The notes under the pieces were generated by a model. The model saw only the letters and a program-made list of their open reading frames with translations. It made no database searches and was not told where the DNA came from. From positions 148,930 through 212,929 of the forward strand of contig NZ_JAGQED010000006.1 of NCBI RefSeq assembly GCF_018304965.1: a DNA stretch of 64,000 nucleotides, written 5' to 3'. The position numbers and the translations under genes are program-made. The DNA comes from Collimonas antrihumi. Its GTDB lineage: Bacteria > Pseudomonadota > Gammaproteobacteria > Burkholderiales > Burkholderiaceae_D. This document shows positions 39,378-47,940 of the stretch, in pieces (position 1 is the stretch's first letter; each line of letters begins with the position of its first letter).

Positions 39378-40064
39378 CTATTCGGCGATCGGGGTTTTGA
39401 CCTGCCGCAGCCAGGTTACCAGCGGGTAGGCGTCTTTAAAACCCGCCACCAGTTCTCTCTCCAGCGCATCCGATAACATTTTCTTCAACGTCTGTTCTTT
39501 CCAGACGATGAAATTCTTCAGCTTGATATATTCGATGTGCGGCGAGTCCGCATCAAAACCTTTGGGCGGACGCGTCAGTTGCCCCTCGGTTTGCAAGTCG
39601 CCGTAAGTCTCCTTCAATCTCTTGTTCTTCAGCAGTTTGCCAAAGCCGCTGGCATCGGCGATGACTTGCAGGCGAATCGCCCGCAAGCGGTCTGCCGGTG
39701 GCATGTATTCGCCACCGGCGATGAGCAGGGTGCCGCCGGCGTCGATATGGAAGTAATAGGCAGGGCCGCCGCCCTGGCTCGGCTTTTTAAGGCCACTGGC
39801 GGTGATGGATGCCGAGAAATAGGTTTTGTACGGACTCTTGTCGTGCGAGAAGCGCATGTCGCGGTTAATCCGGAATAGCGCCTTCTTTGGATTGCAACCG
39901 GCAATCGCCGGATCGAATTTGCTGATCTCGGCGATCAGGCGCACTACCAGCTCCAGAAATTCCGCTCGCAAAATATCGTAGCGCGGCTTGTTCATGACGA
40001 ACCAGGCCCGGTTGTTATTCTCCGACAGTTCGGCAAGGTATTGCGTCAGATCACGTACGTGCAT
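39378..40064 (-). CDS. DUF2461 domain protein (TIGR02453 family)
   Basis: A 228-residue protein of a family of unknown function. Recognisable features are ENNNRAWFVMNKPRYD near the N-terminus, FRINRDMRFSHDKSPYKTYF in the middle and AYYFHIDAGGTLLIAGG, all conserved in DUF2461 proteins. No signal peptide or membrane segment is visible, so it is cytoplasmic. The ATG at 40064 has AAAGGA 9 nt upstream; the frame opens at 40118. It follows the HtrA-type protease by 62 nt on the same strand and ends 39 nt from the convergent tatC. Confidence 0.85.
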   Translation of the reverse strand: MHVRDLTQYLAELSENNNRAWFVMNKPRYDILRAEFLELVVRLIAEISKFDPAIAGCNPKKALFRINRDMRFSHDKSPYKTYFSASITASGLKKPSQGGGPAYYFHIDAGGTLLIAGGEYMPPADRLRAIRLQVIADASGFGKLLKNKRLKETYGDLQTEGQLTRPPKGFDADSPHIEYIKLKNFIVWKEQTLKKMLSDALERELVAGFKDAYPLVTWLRQVKTPIAE

Positions 40065-40126
40065 TACGGATTTCCTTTGTGCGATTGTGCGATATTGAGC
40101 GCGGACAGCATCGCGCATTCATTTTG

Positions 40127-41293
40127 CTATTCTGCTACCCGTTTCATTGGCGGCCGCTTGCCGATAACGGCTTCCACCGTGGTTTCGTGAGCCTTGCGCA
40201 ATACCGTCAATTTTGCTTTGCTGCCTGGCTGCAGCTGGGCAATCAGATTGGTCATGTCGTTGCTGTCGGTGATCGGCTTGCCGTCGATCGCTACCAGGAT
40301 ATCGCCCGGTTTCAAGCCCGCCTTGTCGCCCGGACCATTCTTGATCACGCCGGCGATAATGGCGCCGGTGCTTCTGTTCAAGCCGAAGCTTTCCGCCAGC
40401 TCCGGCGTGATGTCCTGAGGTTCGACGCCGATGAAGCCGCGCACCATATGGCCGGTATTGATGATCGATTCCATGACGGATTTTGCAGTAGTCATCGGCA
40501 CAGCAAAGCCAATCCCGAGCGAGCCGCCGGTGCGTGAATAGATGGCGGTATTGATGCCGATCAGGTTGCCGTTGGTATCAATCAAGGCGCCGCCGGAATT
40601 GCCCGGATTGATCGCAGCGTCGGTCTGGATGAAATTTTCAAACTGATTGATGCCGAGATGGCTTCTGCCCAACGCCGAAATAATCCCCATGGTGACCGTC
40701 TGGCCGACGCCGAACGGATTGCCGATAGCCAGCACGACGTCGCCGACGCTGGCCTGGTCGGCCCGGCCCAGCGTGACCGCAGGCAGGTTGGGCAAATCGA
40801 TCTTGATCACGGCCAGGTCGGTTTCCGGATCGGTGCCCACCACTTTGGCGGTAGCGGTGCGGCCGTCGGCCAGCGCCACTTCGATTTCATCGGCGGCTTC
40901 GACTACATGGTTATTGGTCAGGATATAACCCTGCGAACTGACAATGACGCCCGAGCCGAGACTGGACTGCTTCTCGTCAGCATCGTCGCCGCGATCGCCG
41001 AAGAACTTCCTGAGCAGCGGATCTTCCATCACTTCGGGGCTGACCGGCTTGGCGTCCTTGCTGGTGAAAACATTGACCACCGACGGCATCGCCCGCTGCG
41101 CGGCCTGGCGATAAGAGCCCGGCGCAGGCGTTCCCGGCGCAGCTTCTTGCAACGGCACCTTTGAGGTGGCGATGTGCAAGGGCGAGCTGGTCAGAGAGCC
41201 TTTTATCCATTCCGGCTTCAAGGTCGTTACAATGAACCAGATAGCTAAACCGACGGTGATGGTTTGCGCAAATAACAGCCAGAAGCGTCGCAT
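40127..41293 (-). CDS. DegS/AlgW-like HtrA serine protease with one PDZ domain
   Basis: A 388-residue trypsin-like S1C protease. One N-terminal membrane helix (about 5-24) is followed by the protease domain with His129 ([11 protein letters not shown]), Asp159 ([10 protein letters not shown]) and Ser233 ([12 protein letters not shown]), and a single PDZ domain (about 280-375; [20 protein letters not shown]). One PDZ plus a membrane anchor is the DegS/AlgW architecture, in which PDZ binding of misfolded outer-membrane proteins triggers cleavage of an anti-sigma factor. Periplasmic side, inner membrane. No rseA-like gene is nearby, so the role as sigma-E sensor is inferred from architecture only. 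Confidence 0.88.
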   Translation of the reverse strand: MRRFWLLFAQTITVGLAIWFIVTTLKPEWIKGSLTSSPLHIATSKVPLQEAAPGTPAPGSYRQAAQRAMPSVVNVFTSKDAKPVSPEVMEDPLLRKFFGDRGDDADEKQSSLGSGVIVSSQGYILTNNHVVEAADEIEVALADGRTATAKVVGTDPETDLAVIKIDLPNLPAVTLGRADQASVGDVVLAIGNPFGVGQTVTMGIISALGRSHLGINQFENFIQTDAAINPGNSGGALIDTNGNLIGINTAIYSRTGGSLGIGFAVPMTTAKSVMESIINTGHMVRGFIGVEPQDITPELAESFGLNRSTGAIIAGVIKNGPGDKAGLKPGDILVAIDGKPITDSNDMTNLIAQLQPGSKAKLTVLRKAHETTVEAVIGKRPPMKRVAE

Positions 41294-41311
41294 AGTGAAG
41301 TCTTAAGTAGA

Positions 41312-41376
41312 GTAAAAATCGAAAGTAAAAATCGAAAGCAAAAATCGAAAATAAAAATCGGGAATCAAAAACCGGA
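41312..41376. repeat. Five tandem 13-bp units between the protease and Nif3-like genes
   Basis: GTAAAAATCGAAA (41312), GTAAAAATCGAAA (41325), GCAAAAATCGAAA (41338), ATAAAAATCGGGA (41351) and ATCAAAAACCGGA (41364). The array fills the divergent promoter region (41294-41407), so unit number may change promoter spacing. Confidence 0.9.
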
Positions 41377-41407
41377 AATCGGTATAAAGAATCGTGAGGC
41401 AAAAACC

Positions 41408-42175
41408 ATGAATCAGAAATCGGTAAATCGCGACGAACTCGCAAAATATCTTGCCGAAGCATTAAATATTACACAGTTCCGTGATTATTGCCCAAATGGC
41501 TTGCAGGTGGAAGGACGGGCTGAAATCAAGCGATTGGTGAGCGGGGTTACCGCCAGCTATGCTTTGCTGGAAGCCGCCGTCGCCAATGACGCAGACGCGA
41601 TCCTGGTGCATCACGGGTATTTCTGGCGCGGCGAGGATGCGCGTGTCATTGGTCCCAAGCACAAACGCCTGAAATTGCTGTTGACGCATGACATCAATTT
41701 GTTTGCCTTTCATTTGCCGCTCGATGCCCACCCGGATTTTGGCAACAATGTGCAATTGGCGCAGCAATTGGATCTGTTGCCGAATGGCCGCTTCGGCGAC
41801 GATAACCTGGGCTGGCTGGGAAGCGTGAGCGATCCGCTGGTCCGGACCGTCGGCGATCTGGCAAACCTGATAGAGCGCCGGCTGCACCGCACACCGGTCC
41901 TGATCGGCGACCCGTCGCAGCAGTTGGGGCAGATTGCCTGGTGCACCGGCGCTGCACAGAATTTCCTGGGCGATGCAATTGCCGCCGGGGCCGGGGTATA
42001 CATCAGCGGCGAGATTTCCGAGCCGACCGTGCATCTGGCGCGTGAAACCGGCGTGGCTTACCTGGCGGCCGGCCATCACGCGACCGAGCGCTACGGGGTG
42101 CAAGCCCTGGGGCGCCATCTGGCAGAGCGTTTCGGCTTGCAGCACCAATTCATCGATATCGACAATCCGGTGTAA
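41408..42175 (+). CDS. Nif3-like dinuclear metal centre protein (YbgI family)
   Basis: A 255-residue member of the NIF3/YbgI family, which forms hexameric rings with a dinuclear metal site; E. coli YbgI has been proposed to be a GTP cyclohydrolase I type-2-like enzyme but its role is unclear. Metal ligands are visible in [10 protein letters not shown] (two His), [14 protein letters not shown], and near the C-terminus in [13 protein letters not shown] with a downstream Glu. It is divergent from the protease gene and followed 2 nt later by hslR. Confidence 0.88.
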   Translation: MNQKSVNRDELAKYLAEALNITQFRDYCPNGLQVEGRAEIKRLVSGVTASYALLEAAVANDADAILVHHGYFWRGEDARVIGPKHKRLKLLLTHDINLFAFHLPLDAHPDFGNNVQLAQQLDLLPNGRFGDDNLGWLGSVSDPLVRTVGDLANLIERRLHRTPVLIGDPSQQLGQIAWCTGAAQNFLGDAIAAGAGVYISGEISEPTVHLARETGVAYLAAGHHATERYGVQALGRHLAERFGLQHQFIDIDNPV

Positions 42176-42177
42176 TC

Positions 42178-42564
42178 ATGAGTAAAACAGTCGAAGCAGT
42201 GCGTATCGACAAATGGCTGTGGGCGGCGCGGTTTTTCAAGACCCGCACGCTGGCGAGCGACGCCGTCGATAACGGCAAGGTCAGGTTGAACGATGAGCGG
42301 ACCAAGCCGGCCCACAACCTCAAAACCGGCGATATCCTGGCAATCGACAACGGCGCCAGCGTTTGGGAGGTGACAGTACTGCTTCTGAGCGATACCCGCA
42401 GCTCGGCGGCAATTGCGCAGACGCTTTATCGGGAAACCGAACAAAGCGTGGTGAAGCGCGCGACGTTGGCAGAAGACAGGAGATATTTCCGCGAACCGAC
42501 CATGGAAATCAAAGGGCGGCCAACCAAGCGTGACCGCCGTCTGCTGGACAAGACGCAATCCTGA
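42178..42564 (+). CDS. hslR: Ribosome-associated heat shock protein Hsp15 (S4 domain)
   Basis: A 128-residue RNA-binding protein with an S4 domain (about 8-70; VRIDKWLWAARFFKTRTLA and NGKVRLNDERTKPAHNLKTGD) and a basic C-terminus. Hsp15 binds 50S subunits carrying stalled nascent chains. It starts 2 nt after the Nif3-like gene, so the two are co-translated. The 300-nt spacer behind it holds several hairpins (42611-42722) and the TetR promoter. Confidence 0.88.
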   Translation: MSKTVEAVRIDKWLWAARFFKTRTLASDAVDNGKVRLNDERTKPAHNLKTGDILAIDNGASVWEVTVLLLSDTRSSAAIAQTLYRETEQSVVKRATLAEDRRYFREPTMEIKGRPTKRDRRLLDKTQS

Positions 42565-42610
42565 GAAATTACTATCTGGTAGTATTTTGACATCGCATCC
42601 CCGCAATTTT

Positions 42611-42722
42611 CGGGCTAGCTTGGAGCAGCCCGGAACGTTTGCAGCTACCAACTCTCGCAGTCGGGCTGCCTGAACAGGCGCCCGACGTATTTCGAGGGGG
42701 GGGCTCGGTAGAACTGCCCCTC
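42611..42722. other. Three consecutive stem-loops of unknown role (possible structured RNA)
   Basis: Hairpin 1: CGGGCT (42611-42616) with AGCCCG (42627-42632). Hairpin 2: GTCGGGC-T-GCCTG (42660-42672) with CAGGC-GCCCGAC (42675-42686), 12 bp with one bulge and an AA loop. Hairpin 3: GAGGGG (42694-42699) with CCCCTC (42717-42722) around a G-rich loop. There is no ORF. It could be the 3' end of the hslR transcript, a separate small RNA or a terminator region; no T run follows. Confidence 0.5.
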
Positions 42723-42733
42723 TAAGTCGCTGT

Positions 42734-42776
42734 TTGACATTTCGATTCTGGTGCATAATAGTACGAGCGTTCGCAT
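42734..42776 (+). promoter_or_regulatory. Predicted promoter and operator of the TetR/fatty-acid operon
   Basis: A consensus -35 box TTGACA (42734-42739), a 16-nt spacer and TAATAG (42756-42761) make a good sigma-70 promoter. The imperfect palindrome GTACGAGCGTTCGCAT (42761-42776) overlaps the -10/start region, where a TetR-type repressor would act; autoregulation by the following gene is likely. Confidence 0.65.
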
Positions 42777-42864
42777 TCTTGTTGAAAACCGTGTTCAAGC
42801 AAGTTGACGCCGATTGTATTAAAGACCCATTAGCCAGACTCAACCAGACAGAGGTAGGACTATC

Positions 42865-43569
42865 GTGGCACATACTGACATGCCGCCGAAATTCATGCGT
42901 AAAGGCGAAATGACGCGCGCAGCGATTCTCGACGTCGCCATCACGCTGGCGAGCCGCGACGGCCTTGAAGGTCTGACGATCGGCTTGCTGGCTGAAAAAA
43001 TGAACATGAGCAAGTCCGGCGTATTTGCCCATTTCGGCTCGCGCGAGGACCTGCAAATTGAAGTGGTGAAGCTTTACCATCGCCAGTTCGAACAGGAAGT
43101 ATTCTATCCGAGTATCAAGGAAGCACGCGGCCTGCCACGCCTGGAAGCGATGTTTGCACGCTGGATCCGGCAGGTGACGATTGAAATTGCCTCTGGATGC
43201 ATCTATATCAGCGGCGCGGTCGAGTACGACGATCGTCCCGGTGAAATCCGCGAACAACTGGTCACCATGGTGCGCACGTGGCAGGAAGCCTTGCACCGCT
43301 GCACATTGCAGGCAATCGAAGCCGGTCATCTGCGTGCCGATACCGACGCCGACCAGCTGGTCTATGAAATGTACGGCCTGATCCTGGGTTTGCATCACGA
43401 CGCGCGTTTCCTGAAAAAGGCCGGCAGCGTGGAGCGCGCTCAAAAGGGCTTTGATCGTCTGATCGACAGCTATCGCGATCCGGCATCACTCCCGGCTTCA
43501 GCTGCAAAGAAATCCTCACAAACGAATCAAAAAATCGCTGCCAAAACGTCAGCTAGATCAATCCAGTAA
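42865..43569 (+). CDS. TetR-family regulator of the beta-oxidation operon
   Basis: A 234-residue TetR protein. The N-terminal helix-turn-helix (about 14-62) shows TRAAILDVAITLASRDGLEG and MNMSKSGVFAHFGSREDLQ. The C-terminal ligand domain is of the type often annotated next to acyl-CoA dehydrogenases and may bind acyl-CoA. The start is a GTG at 42865 with AGGTAGGAC upstream. The C-terminal ~30 residues are Ala/Ser/Lys-rich. It lies 22 nt before the acyl-CoA dehydrogenase gene, and so probably represses its own operon; inducing ligand unknown. Confidence 0.85.
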   Translation: MAHTDMPPKFMRKGEMTRAAILDVAITLASRDGLEGLTIGLLAEKMNMSKSGVFAHFGSREDLQIEVVKLYHRQFEQEVFYPSIKEARGLPRLEAMFARWIRQVTIEIASGCIYISGAVEYDDRPGEIREQLVTMVRTWQEALHRCTLQAIEAGHLRADTDADQLVYEMYGLILGLHHDARFLKKAGSVERAQKGFDRLIDSYRDPASLPASAAKKSSQTNQKIAAKTSARSIQ

Positions 43570-43591
43570 ATCCAATCATCAGGAGAGCACC

Positions 43592-45382
43592 ATGGGTCAA
43601 TACGTCGCGCCGCTGCGGGATATGCAATTCGTAATGCACGAGTTGCTGCATGTAGAAGATGAACTGAAACAATTGCCGAAGCATGCTGATATCGATGCCG
43701 ATATCATCAATCAAGTGCTGGAAGAAGGCGGCAAGTTTACCTCTGAAGTCCTGTTCCCGTTGAACCATTCCGGCGATCGCGAAGGCTGTCATCACGACAA
43801 GGCCACGCATACCGTGACCACGCCTAAGGGCTTCAAGGAAGCCTACAAGCAATACGTTGAAGCCGGCTGGCCTGCATTGTCGTGCGATCCGGAATTCGGC
43901 GGCCAAGGCTTGCCACTGGTGATGAACAATTCATTCTATGAAATGATGAATTCGTCGAACCAGGCCTGGACCATGTACCCGGGTTTGTCGCACGGCGCTT
44001 ACGAATGCCTGCACGCACACGGTACGCCAGAACAGCAAGCGCTGTACCTCCCCAAGCTGGTATCCGGCGAATGGACCGGCACCATGTGCCTGACTGAAGC
44101 CCATTGCGGTACCGATCTCGGCATGCTGCGCTCGAAGGCCGAGCCGCAAGACGACGGCTCCTACAAAATCACCGGCAGCAAGATCTTCATCTCGGCCGGC
44201 GAACATGACATGTCGGCCAACATCTTGCATCTGGTGCTGGCGCGTTTGCCAGGCGCGCCAGAAGGTTCGAAAGGCATTTCCCTGTTCCTGGTGCCGAAAT
44301 TCTTGCCGAATGCAGATGGCTCGCTGGGTGCACGCAATCCGATCACCTGCGGCGCGATCGAAGAAAAAATGGGCATCCACGGCAATTCGACTTGCCAGAT
44401 GAACCTGGACGGCGCCACCGGCTGGATCATCGGCGGCGCGCATAAAGGCTTGAACGCGATGTTCGTGTTCATGAACGCAGCCCGTCTCGGCGTCGGCATG
44501 CAGGGCCTGGGTTTGACAGAAGTCGCCTATCAAAACGCCTTGGTTTATGCCAAAGACCGCATCCAGATGCGCAGCCTGTCAGGCATCAAGGCGCCGGACA
44601 AGCCAGCTGATCCTATCATCGTTCATCCTGATGTACGCCGCATGCTGTTGACCGCAAAAGCGTATGCTGAAGGCGCGCGCGCATTCTGTTCGTACGTCGC
44701 GCTGCAGCTGGACAAGGAACTGAATCACCCGGACGAAGCAGTGCGCAAGGATGCGGCCGATGAAGTCGCCCTGTTGACGCCGGTGGTCAAGGCTTTCATT
44801 ACCGACAACGCTTGGACGGCCACTTCCGAGTGCATGCAGGTGTATGGCGGCCACGGTTTCATCGCCGAATGGGGCATGGAGCAATATGTACGCGATGCCC
44901 GTATCAACATGATCTACGAAGGCACCAACACCATCCAGTCGCTGGATTTGCTGGGCCGTAAGGTGTTGATGGATAACGGCGCCAAGCTGAAGAAATTCGG
45001 CGCCAAGGTACAGGCTTTCATCGAAGAGAACGGCGCCGACGAAGCCATGTCGGAATTCATCACACCGCTGGCGGACCTGGGTGACAAGGTCAGCAAGCTG
45101 ACCATGGAAATCGGCATGAAGGCTTTCCAGAATCCTGACGAAGCTGGCGCCGCGGCGGTTCCTTACCTGCGCGTAGTCGGCCATCTGGTCTACGCCTACT
45201 TCTTTGCGCAAATGGCAAAGATCGCACTCGCCAAGCAAGACTCAGGCGACAAGTTCTACGTTTCCAAGCTGGCGACTGCACGCTTCTATTTTGCCCGCCT
45301 GCTGCCGGAAACGGCAATGTTGATTCGTCAGGCACGTTCCGGTTCGGCCAGCTTGATGGCATTGGATGCTGACTTGTTTTAA
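43592..45382 (+). CDS. Acyl-CoA dehydrogenase (596-residue type with C-terminal extension)
   Basis: An FAD enzyme that introduces the 2,3-double bond into acyl-CoA, the first step of beta-oxidation. Domains: N-terminal helical extension (about 1-80), medial domain with LTEAHCGTDLGMLRSKA, then the helical domain with MQVYGGHGFIAEWGMEQYVR and IYEGTNTIQSLDL, and an acyl-CoA dehydrogenase C-terminal domain of ~120 residues. This long architecture is that of the DmdC/long-chain FadE-like class. A strong AGGAG precedes the ATG. Chain-length preference is not predictable. It sits in the operon TetR - this gene - fadB-like - thiolase. Confidence 0.92.
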   Translation: MGQYVAPLRDMQFVMHELLHVEDELKQLPKHADIDADIINQVLEEGGKFTSEVLFPLNHSGDREGCHHDKATHTVTTPKGFKEAYKQYVEAGWPALSCDPEFGGQGLPLVMNNSFYEMMNSSNQAWTMYPGLSHGAYECLHAHGTPEQQALYLPKLVSGEWTGTMCLTEAHCGTDLGMLRSKAEPQDDGSYKITGSKIFISAGEHDMSANILHLVLARLPGAPEGSKGISLFLVPKFLPNADGSLGARNPITCGAIEEKMGIHGNSTCQMNLDGATGWIIGGAHKGLNAMFVFMNAARLGVGMQGLGLTEVAYQNALVYAKDRIQMRSLSGIKAPDKPADPIIVHPDVRRMLLTAKAYAEGARAFCSYVALQLDKELNHPDEAVRKDAADEVALLTPVVKAFITDNAWTATSECMQVYGGHGFIAEWGMEQYVRDARINMIYEGTNTIQSLDLLGRKVLMDNGAKLKKFGAKVQAFIEENGADEAMSEFITPLADLGDKVSKLTMEIGMKAFQNPDEAGAAAVPYLRVVGHLVYAYFFAQMAKIALAKQDSGDKFYVSKLATARFYFARLLPETAMLIRQARSGSASLMALDADLF

Positions 45383-45389
45383 TTCGTAC

Positions 45390-45418
45390 TGCGCGACGAA
45401 TGCAAGATTTGTCGCGCA
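45390..45418. promoter_or_regulatory. Strong stem-loop directly after the acyl-CoA dehydrogenase gene
   Basis: TGCGCGACGAAT (45390-45401) and ATTTGTCGCGCA (45407-45418) form a 12-bp stem with one mismatch and a 5-nt loop, 8 nt after the stop codon. No T run follows, so it is more likely an mRNA 3'-end protector or attenuator than a terminator. Confidence 0.6.
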
Positions 45419-45420
45419 GA

Positions 45421-45506
45421 GTAGGGTGGGCAGGTTCTTTTGCCCACGTAGCACCAAGTCTGCTCCGTTTATTTCGGCAACGCGTGGGCACAGGTGCCCA
45501 CCCTAC
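45421..45506. repeat. 86-bp GTAGGGTGGGC palindromic repeat element
   Basis: Outer arms GTAGGGTGGGCA (45421-45432) and TGCCCACCCTAC (45495-45506) are perfectly inverted. Each half also folds on itself through GTGGGCA and TGCCCAC. The left half matches the element at 28681-28709. It lies between two genes of one operon. Confidence 0.85.
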
Positions 45507-45538
45507 GAGTACTTTACTCAACTAACCAGGAGACTACA

Positions 45539-47926
45539 GTGTCCAATTTCATCGTAAAAAAAGTCGCCGTTCTCGGCGCCGGCGTGATGGGTGCGCAAAT
45601 CGCCGCCCACTGCCTGAACGCCAAAGTGCCGGTAGTATTGTTCGATTTGCCCGCCAAGGAAGGTCCGAAGAACGGCATCGTTCTGCGCGCTATCGAAAAC
45701 CTGAAGAAACTCAGCCCGGCGCCGCTTGGCAACAAGGATGATGCAGCGCTGATCGAAGTCGCCAACTACGAAGACAACCTCGACGTACTCGCCGGCTGCG
45801 ACCTGATCATCGAAGCGATTGCCGAACGCATGGACTGGAAGCATGACCTGTACAAGAAAGTCGCGCCGCATATTGCGCCGAACGCGATCTTCGCTTCCAA
45901 CACTTCCGGCCTGTCGATCACCGCTCTGTCGGAAGGTTTCGACGCTGAATTGAAAGCGCGCTTCTGCGGCGTGCACTTCTTCAACCCGCCGCGCTACATG
46001 CACCTGGTTGAGCTGATCCCGACCGCGACTACCAAGCCAGAGATACTTGATCAGCTGGAGGGCTTCCTGGCGTCAACGCTGGGCAAAGGTGTGGTCCGAG
46101 CTAAAGATACGCCTAACTTCATCGCTAACCGCGTGGGTGTGTTCGGCATCTTGTCGACGGCTCACCAGGCTGAAAAATTCGGCCTGTCGGTTGACGTCGT
46201 CGACGACCTGACCGGCGCCAAGCTGGGCCGCGCCAAGTCGGGTACTTTCCGTACCGCCGACGTGGTTGGCCTGGACACCATGGGTCATGTGATCAAGACC
46301 ATGCAGGACACCTTGAAGGATGATCCTTTCTACGGCGTGTACGCGACGCCGCCGCTGCTGGCCAAGCTGGTCGAGCAAGGCGCGCTGGGTCAAAAAACCG
46401 GCGCCGGCTTCTACAAGAAGGTTGGCAAGGACATCCTGCGCATCGATGCCGCCACGGGCGAATACGTTACCGGCGGCGGTAAGGCCGACGAGCTGGTGGC
46501 GCGCATCCTGAAAGACAAGGATCCGGTCAAGCGCATGAAGACACTGCGTGAATCGACCAATCCGCAAGCGCAATTCCTGTGGGCCATCTTCCGTGACGGT
46601 TTCCATTACATCGCAGTCCATATGGAATCGATCGCCGACAACGCGCGCGACATCGATTTCGCCATGCGCTGGGGCTTCGGCTGGAGCGTGGGCCCATTCG
46701 AAATCTGGCAATCTGCCGACTGGAAGCAGATCGCCGGCTGGGTCAAGGAAGATATCGATGCCGGCAAGGCGCTGTGCAATGCACCGCTGCCAGCCTGGGT
46801 ATTCGATGGCCGTACCGGCGTGCATGCCGCCGACGGTTCTTACTCGCCAGCGAAGAAGGCGAATGTCGCCCGTTCCACTTTGCCGGTCTACGAGCGCCAG
46901 GTGTTCCGCGCACCGTTGCTGGGTGAAGGCGTGGCCGACGGCAAGACTGCCGGCACCACCGTATTCGAGGATGGCTCGGTACGCGCATGGCATCAAAACG
47001 ATGATGTACTGGTCCTGTCGTTCAAGACCAAGATGCACGTCATCGGACCTGGCGTCATCGCCGGTTTGAACAAGGCGGTTGCCGAAGCAGAAAAGAATTA
47101 CAAAGGCCTGGTGCTGTGGCACGCGGATGCTGCTGAAGGCGGCGCATTCTCTGCCGGCGCCGACTTGCAATCGATGTTGCCGTTGTTCATGTCGGGCGGC
47201 GCCAAGGCGATTGAACCGATGGTGGCTGAATTGCAGCAAGCATTCATGGGCCTCAAGTATGCGAGCGTGCCGGTGGTTGCAGCAGTGGCCGGCCTGGCGC
47301 TGGGCGGCGGTTGCGAATTGGCGCTGCACTCAGCTAAACGTGTCGCATCGATCGAATCGTATATCGGCCTGGTTGAAGTTGGTGTCGGCTTGATCCCTGC
47401 CGGCGGCGGTTTGAAGGAGGCAGCAGTACGTGCCGCCAACGACGCCAAGGGTAACGACATCCTGCAATTCCTGAAGACTTCTTTCATGAATGCGGCGACT
47501 GCGAATGTGTCGAAATCGGCCTTGCAAGCGCAGAGCATGGGCTATCTGAAAGCCACCGATGTGATCGTATTCAATGCGTACGAGCTGCTGCACGTGGCAA
47601 AGGTAGAGGCGCGCGCCATGTTCGACGCCGGTTATCGTCCACCGCTGAAGGCGCAGATCCCGGTCGTAGGCCGCGACGGCATCGCCACCATCCTGGCGCA
47701 GCTGGTCAACATGCGTGACGGCGGTTTCATCTCGGCACATGACTACAAACTGGGTCACATGATTGCCAACATCGTTTGCGGCGGTGAAGTCAACGAAGGC
47801 AGCATCGTGAATGAACAATGGTTGCTGGACCTGGAGCGCAAAGCGTTCGTCGAACTGCTGAACAACCCTAAAACGCAAGAGCGGATCATGGGGATGATGC
47901 AGACCGGTAAACCAGTACGCAACTAA
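45539..47926 (+). CDS. 3-hydroxyacyl-CoA dehydrogenase / enoyl-CoA hydratase fusion (FadN-like order)
   Basis: A 795-residue multifunctional beta-oxidation protein. The NAD-binding dehydrogenase domain comes first (AVLGAGVMGAQIAAHCLN), followed by its C-terminal domains, and the enoyl-CoA hydratase/crotonase domain is last (from about residue 500; FSAGADLQSM and VAGLALGGGCELALHS). This order is the reverse of E. coli FadB and like FadN. The GTG start at 45539 has AGGAG 6 nt upstream; the longer frame to 45494 runs into the repeat element. Its partner thiolase follows 14 nt downstream. Confidence 0.93.
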   Translation: MSNFIVKKVAVLGAGVMGAQIAAHCLNAKVPVVLFDLPAKEGPKNGIVLRAIENLKKLSPAPLGNKDDAALIEVANYEDNLDVLAGCDLIIEAIAERMDWKHDLYKKVAPHIAPNAIFASNTSGLSITALSEGFDAELKARFCGVHFFNPPRYMHLVELIPTATTKPEILDQLEGFLASTLGKGVVRAKDTPNFIANRVGVFGILSTAHQAEKFGLSVDVVDDLTGAKLGRAKSGTFRTADVVGLDTMGHVIKTMQDTLKDDPFYGVYATPPLLAKLVEQGALGQKTGAGFYKKVGKDILRIDAATGEYVTGGGKADELVARILKDKDPVKRMKTLRESTNPQAQFLWAIFRDGFHYIAVHMESIADNARDIDFAMRWGFGWSVGPFEIWQSADWKQIAGWVKEDIDAGKALCNAPLPAWVFDGRTGVHAADGSYSPAKKANVARSTLPVYERQVFRAPLLGEGVADGKTAGTTVFEDGSVRAWHQNDDVLVLSFKTKMHVIGPGVIAGLNKAVAEAEKNYKGLVLWHADAAEGGAFSAGADLQSMLPLFMSGGAKAIEPMVAELQQAFMGLKYASVPVVAAVAGLALGGGCELALHSAKRVASIESYIGLVEVGVGLIPAGGGLKEAAVRAANDAKGNDILQFLKTSFMNAATANVSKSALQAQSMGYLKATDVIVFNAYELLHVAKVEARAMFDAGYRPPLKAQIPVVGRDGIATILAQLVNMRDGGFISAHDYKLGHMIANIVCGGEVNEGSIVNEQWLLDLERKAFVELLNNPKTQERIMGMMQTGKPVRN

Positions 47927-47940
47927 CGAGGAAGATCAAA

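Noticed and set aside
42091..43443. 450-residue minus-strand frame across hslR and the TetR gene
   Set aside because: It overlaps two well-supported genes and the promoter between them and has no recognisable features.
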